Below the pieces are notes generated by a model that was given only the letters and a program-made list of their open reading frames with translations, was not told the DNA's origin and did no database searches. This document shows, piece after piece, positions 35,481 to 36,202 of a stretch of 36,202 bases of DNA; position 1 is the first letter of the stretch; the number at the start of each line of letters is the position of its first letter. This DNA is from Cellulomonas sp. GTDB taxonomy: Bacteria > Actinomycetota > Actinomycetes > Actinomycetales > Cellulomonadaceae. The stretch is taken from NCBI GenBank assembly GCA_031178625.1, contig JAPSIR010000008.1, positions 1 through 36,202 of the forward strand, written 5' to 3'. Made by a program: the position numbers and the translations under genes.

Positions 35481-36202
35481 TCACCCCTGGGCGGTCGCCC
35501 CGTCCTGCGCCTTGGGCCCGTACATGACGTCCACGGCGGCGCGCGTGAAGCCTGCGCGCTCGTACGTGTGCACCGCGACGGTGTTCTCCGCGCCCGTGTA
35601 CAGGATCGCCGTGCGCAGCCCGCGGTCGCGCAGGTGGGCGAGCCCCAGCGCCGTCAGCGCGCGGCCGAGTCCCAGCCCCTGCGCGTCCGGGTCGACGCCG
35701 ACGACGTAGATCTCGCCGACCTCCTCGTCGGGCTGCGCGTCGGGGGCCTCGCCGGCGGGGTGCACCTTGGTCCACACCGACCCGAGCAGCTGCCCGTCGC
35801 GCTCCGCCAGCAGGAAGCCGGCCGGGTCGAACCAGCGCTCCGCCTCGCGGGCGCGCAGGTCCGCGGACGTCATGCGGCCCTGCTCGGGGTGGTGGGCGAA
35901 CGCGCGCGCGTTGACGCGCCGCCACGCCTCCTCGTCCTGTCCCGGCACGAACGTGCGCACCTCGACGCCCGGCGGCAGCGCGGCGGCGACCGGCGGGTGC
36001 GCCTCCAGGTCGACCGCCATGCGCAGCAGCTCGCGCACCACCACCAGCCCGGCCGCCCGCGCCGTCGCGCGTGCTGCCGGGACGTCGCCGTGCGCCCACA
36101 CCGACAGCCGCCGGCCCGGGACCGTCGCGGTCTCCGTCTGCGCCCGTGCGAGCAGCGCCGACGCGACGCCGCGCCGGCGGTGGGACGGGTGGACGACGAG
36201 CT
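35481..36202 (-). CDS. mshD: Mycothiol synthase (double GNAT acetyltransferase), 5' end outside window
   Basis: The C-terminal 239 residues or so of a tandem-GNAT acetyltransferase; the reading frame stays open to the right edge, beyond the start used by the ORF track. The edge sequence [20 protein letters not shown] is the acetyl-CoA-binding motif A of the first GNAT domain. The second is [58 protein letters not shown]. The two-domain layout and sequence fit MshD, which acetylates Cys-GlcN-Ins in the last step of mycothiol synthesis. This supports an actinobacterial host. Its start and upstream region cannot be judged. Confidence 0.9.
   Translation of the reverse strand, partial: LVVHPSHRRRGVASALLARAQTETATVPGRRLSVWAHGDVPAARATARAAGLVVVRELLRMAVDLEAHPPVAAALPPGVEVRTFVPGQDEEAWRRVNARAFAHHPEQGRMTSADLRAREAERWFDPAGFLLAERDGQLLGSVWTKVHPAGEAPDAQPDEEVGEIYVVGVDPDAQGLGLGRALTALGLAHLRDRGLRTAILYTGAENTVAVHTYERAGFTRAAVDVMYGPKAQDGATAQG

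Overview
The window is very GC-rich (above 70 percent by eye), with many GTG starts and actinobacterial gene families throughout. It carries a mycothiol synthase fragment, an RNA-degradosome-type ppk next to a mutT1-like NUDIX gene, a CE1758/CE1759 flavin pair, a DUF47-Pit phosphate locus and a SipW-type secretion cluster. The chemoreceptor fragment at the left edge suggests motility, and a galactan-use operon suggests a plant-polysaccharide degrader. I infer a member of the Micrococcales, most like Cellulomonas or a relative. That is inference from gene content, not a database match. I see no tRNA, rRNA, CRISPR array, insertion sequence or phage gene, so this looks like ordinary chromosome with several accessory loci.

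Layout, left to right. 1-157 (-): start of a probable chemoreceptor. 574-3329 (-): an aldo/keto reductase, a SpoIIE/PP2C-type phosphatase, and a TetR regulator divergent from a fused ABC exporter (3390-5342, +) with a perfect dyad between them. 5399-6483 (-): a YjbR-like protein and a nucleotidyltransferase. 6613-7849 (+): an EEP hydrolase and a cysteine-free HesB/IscA-like protein. 7941-9850 (-): an FMN reductase and LLM monooxygenase pair. 10002-13952 (-): four co-oriented genes, namely a GGDEF-EAL c-di-GMP enzyme, a TasA-like secreted protein, a SipW-type signal peptidase and a small Thr/Pro-rich SipW-signal protein. 14140-15969 (+): MsrB, a NERD-domain protein and a MarR regulator. 16096-19446 (-): a DHA2 drug exporter and a sugar porter. 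19621-22290 (+): a conserved protein of unknown role, then a DUF47/PhoU-like protein and Pit phosphate transporter behind a putative Pho box.

22391-32121 is a complete galactan-use (gan-type) locus. A LacI regulator (-) is divergent from GH42 beta-galactosidase, a sugar-binding lipoprotein, two permeases and a large GH53 endo-galactanase (all +). The logic is that the surface galactanase cuts beta-1,4-galactan, the ABC importer takes up galacto-oligosaccharides, and cytoplasmic GH42 releases galactose. The LacI protein probably acts at three copies of CTGTGCACGGTCACAG in the divergent region. No importer ATPase is encoded here, so a shared MsiK-type ATPase elsewhere is likely. 32196-35398 (-) is ppk translationally coupled to a NUDIX/histidine-phosphatase gene, and the right edge holds the C-terminal part of MshD.

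The regulatory DNA is rich. Many genes lack a Shine-Dalgarno sequence but have a -10-like hexamer about 12 bases upstream of the start codon, suggesting widespread leaderless transcription. Strong GC hairpins sit at most convergent gene ends, and one lies inside the gan operon between the binding protein and the permeases. The most unusual unit is the co-oriented c-di-GMP/TasA/SipW cluster, which may be a surface fibre or matrix system.
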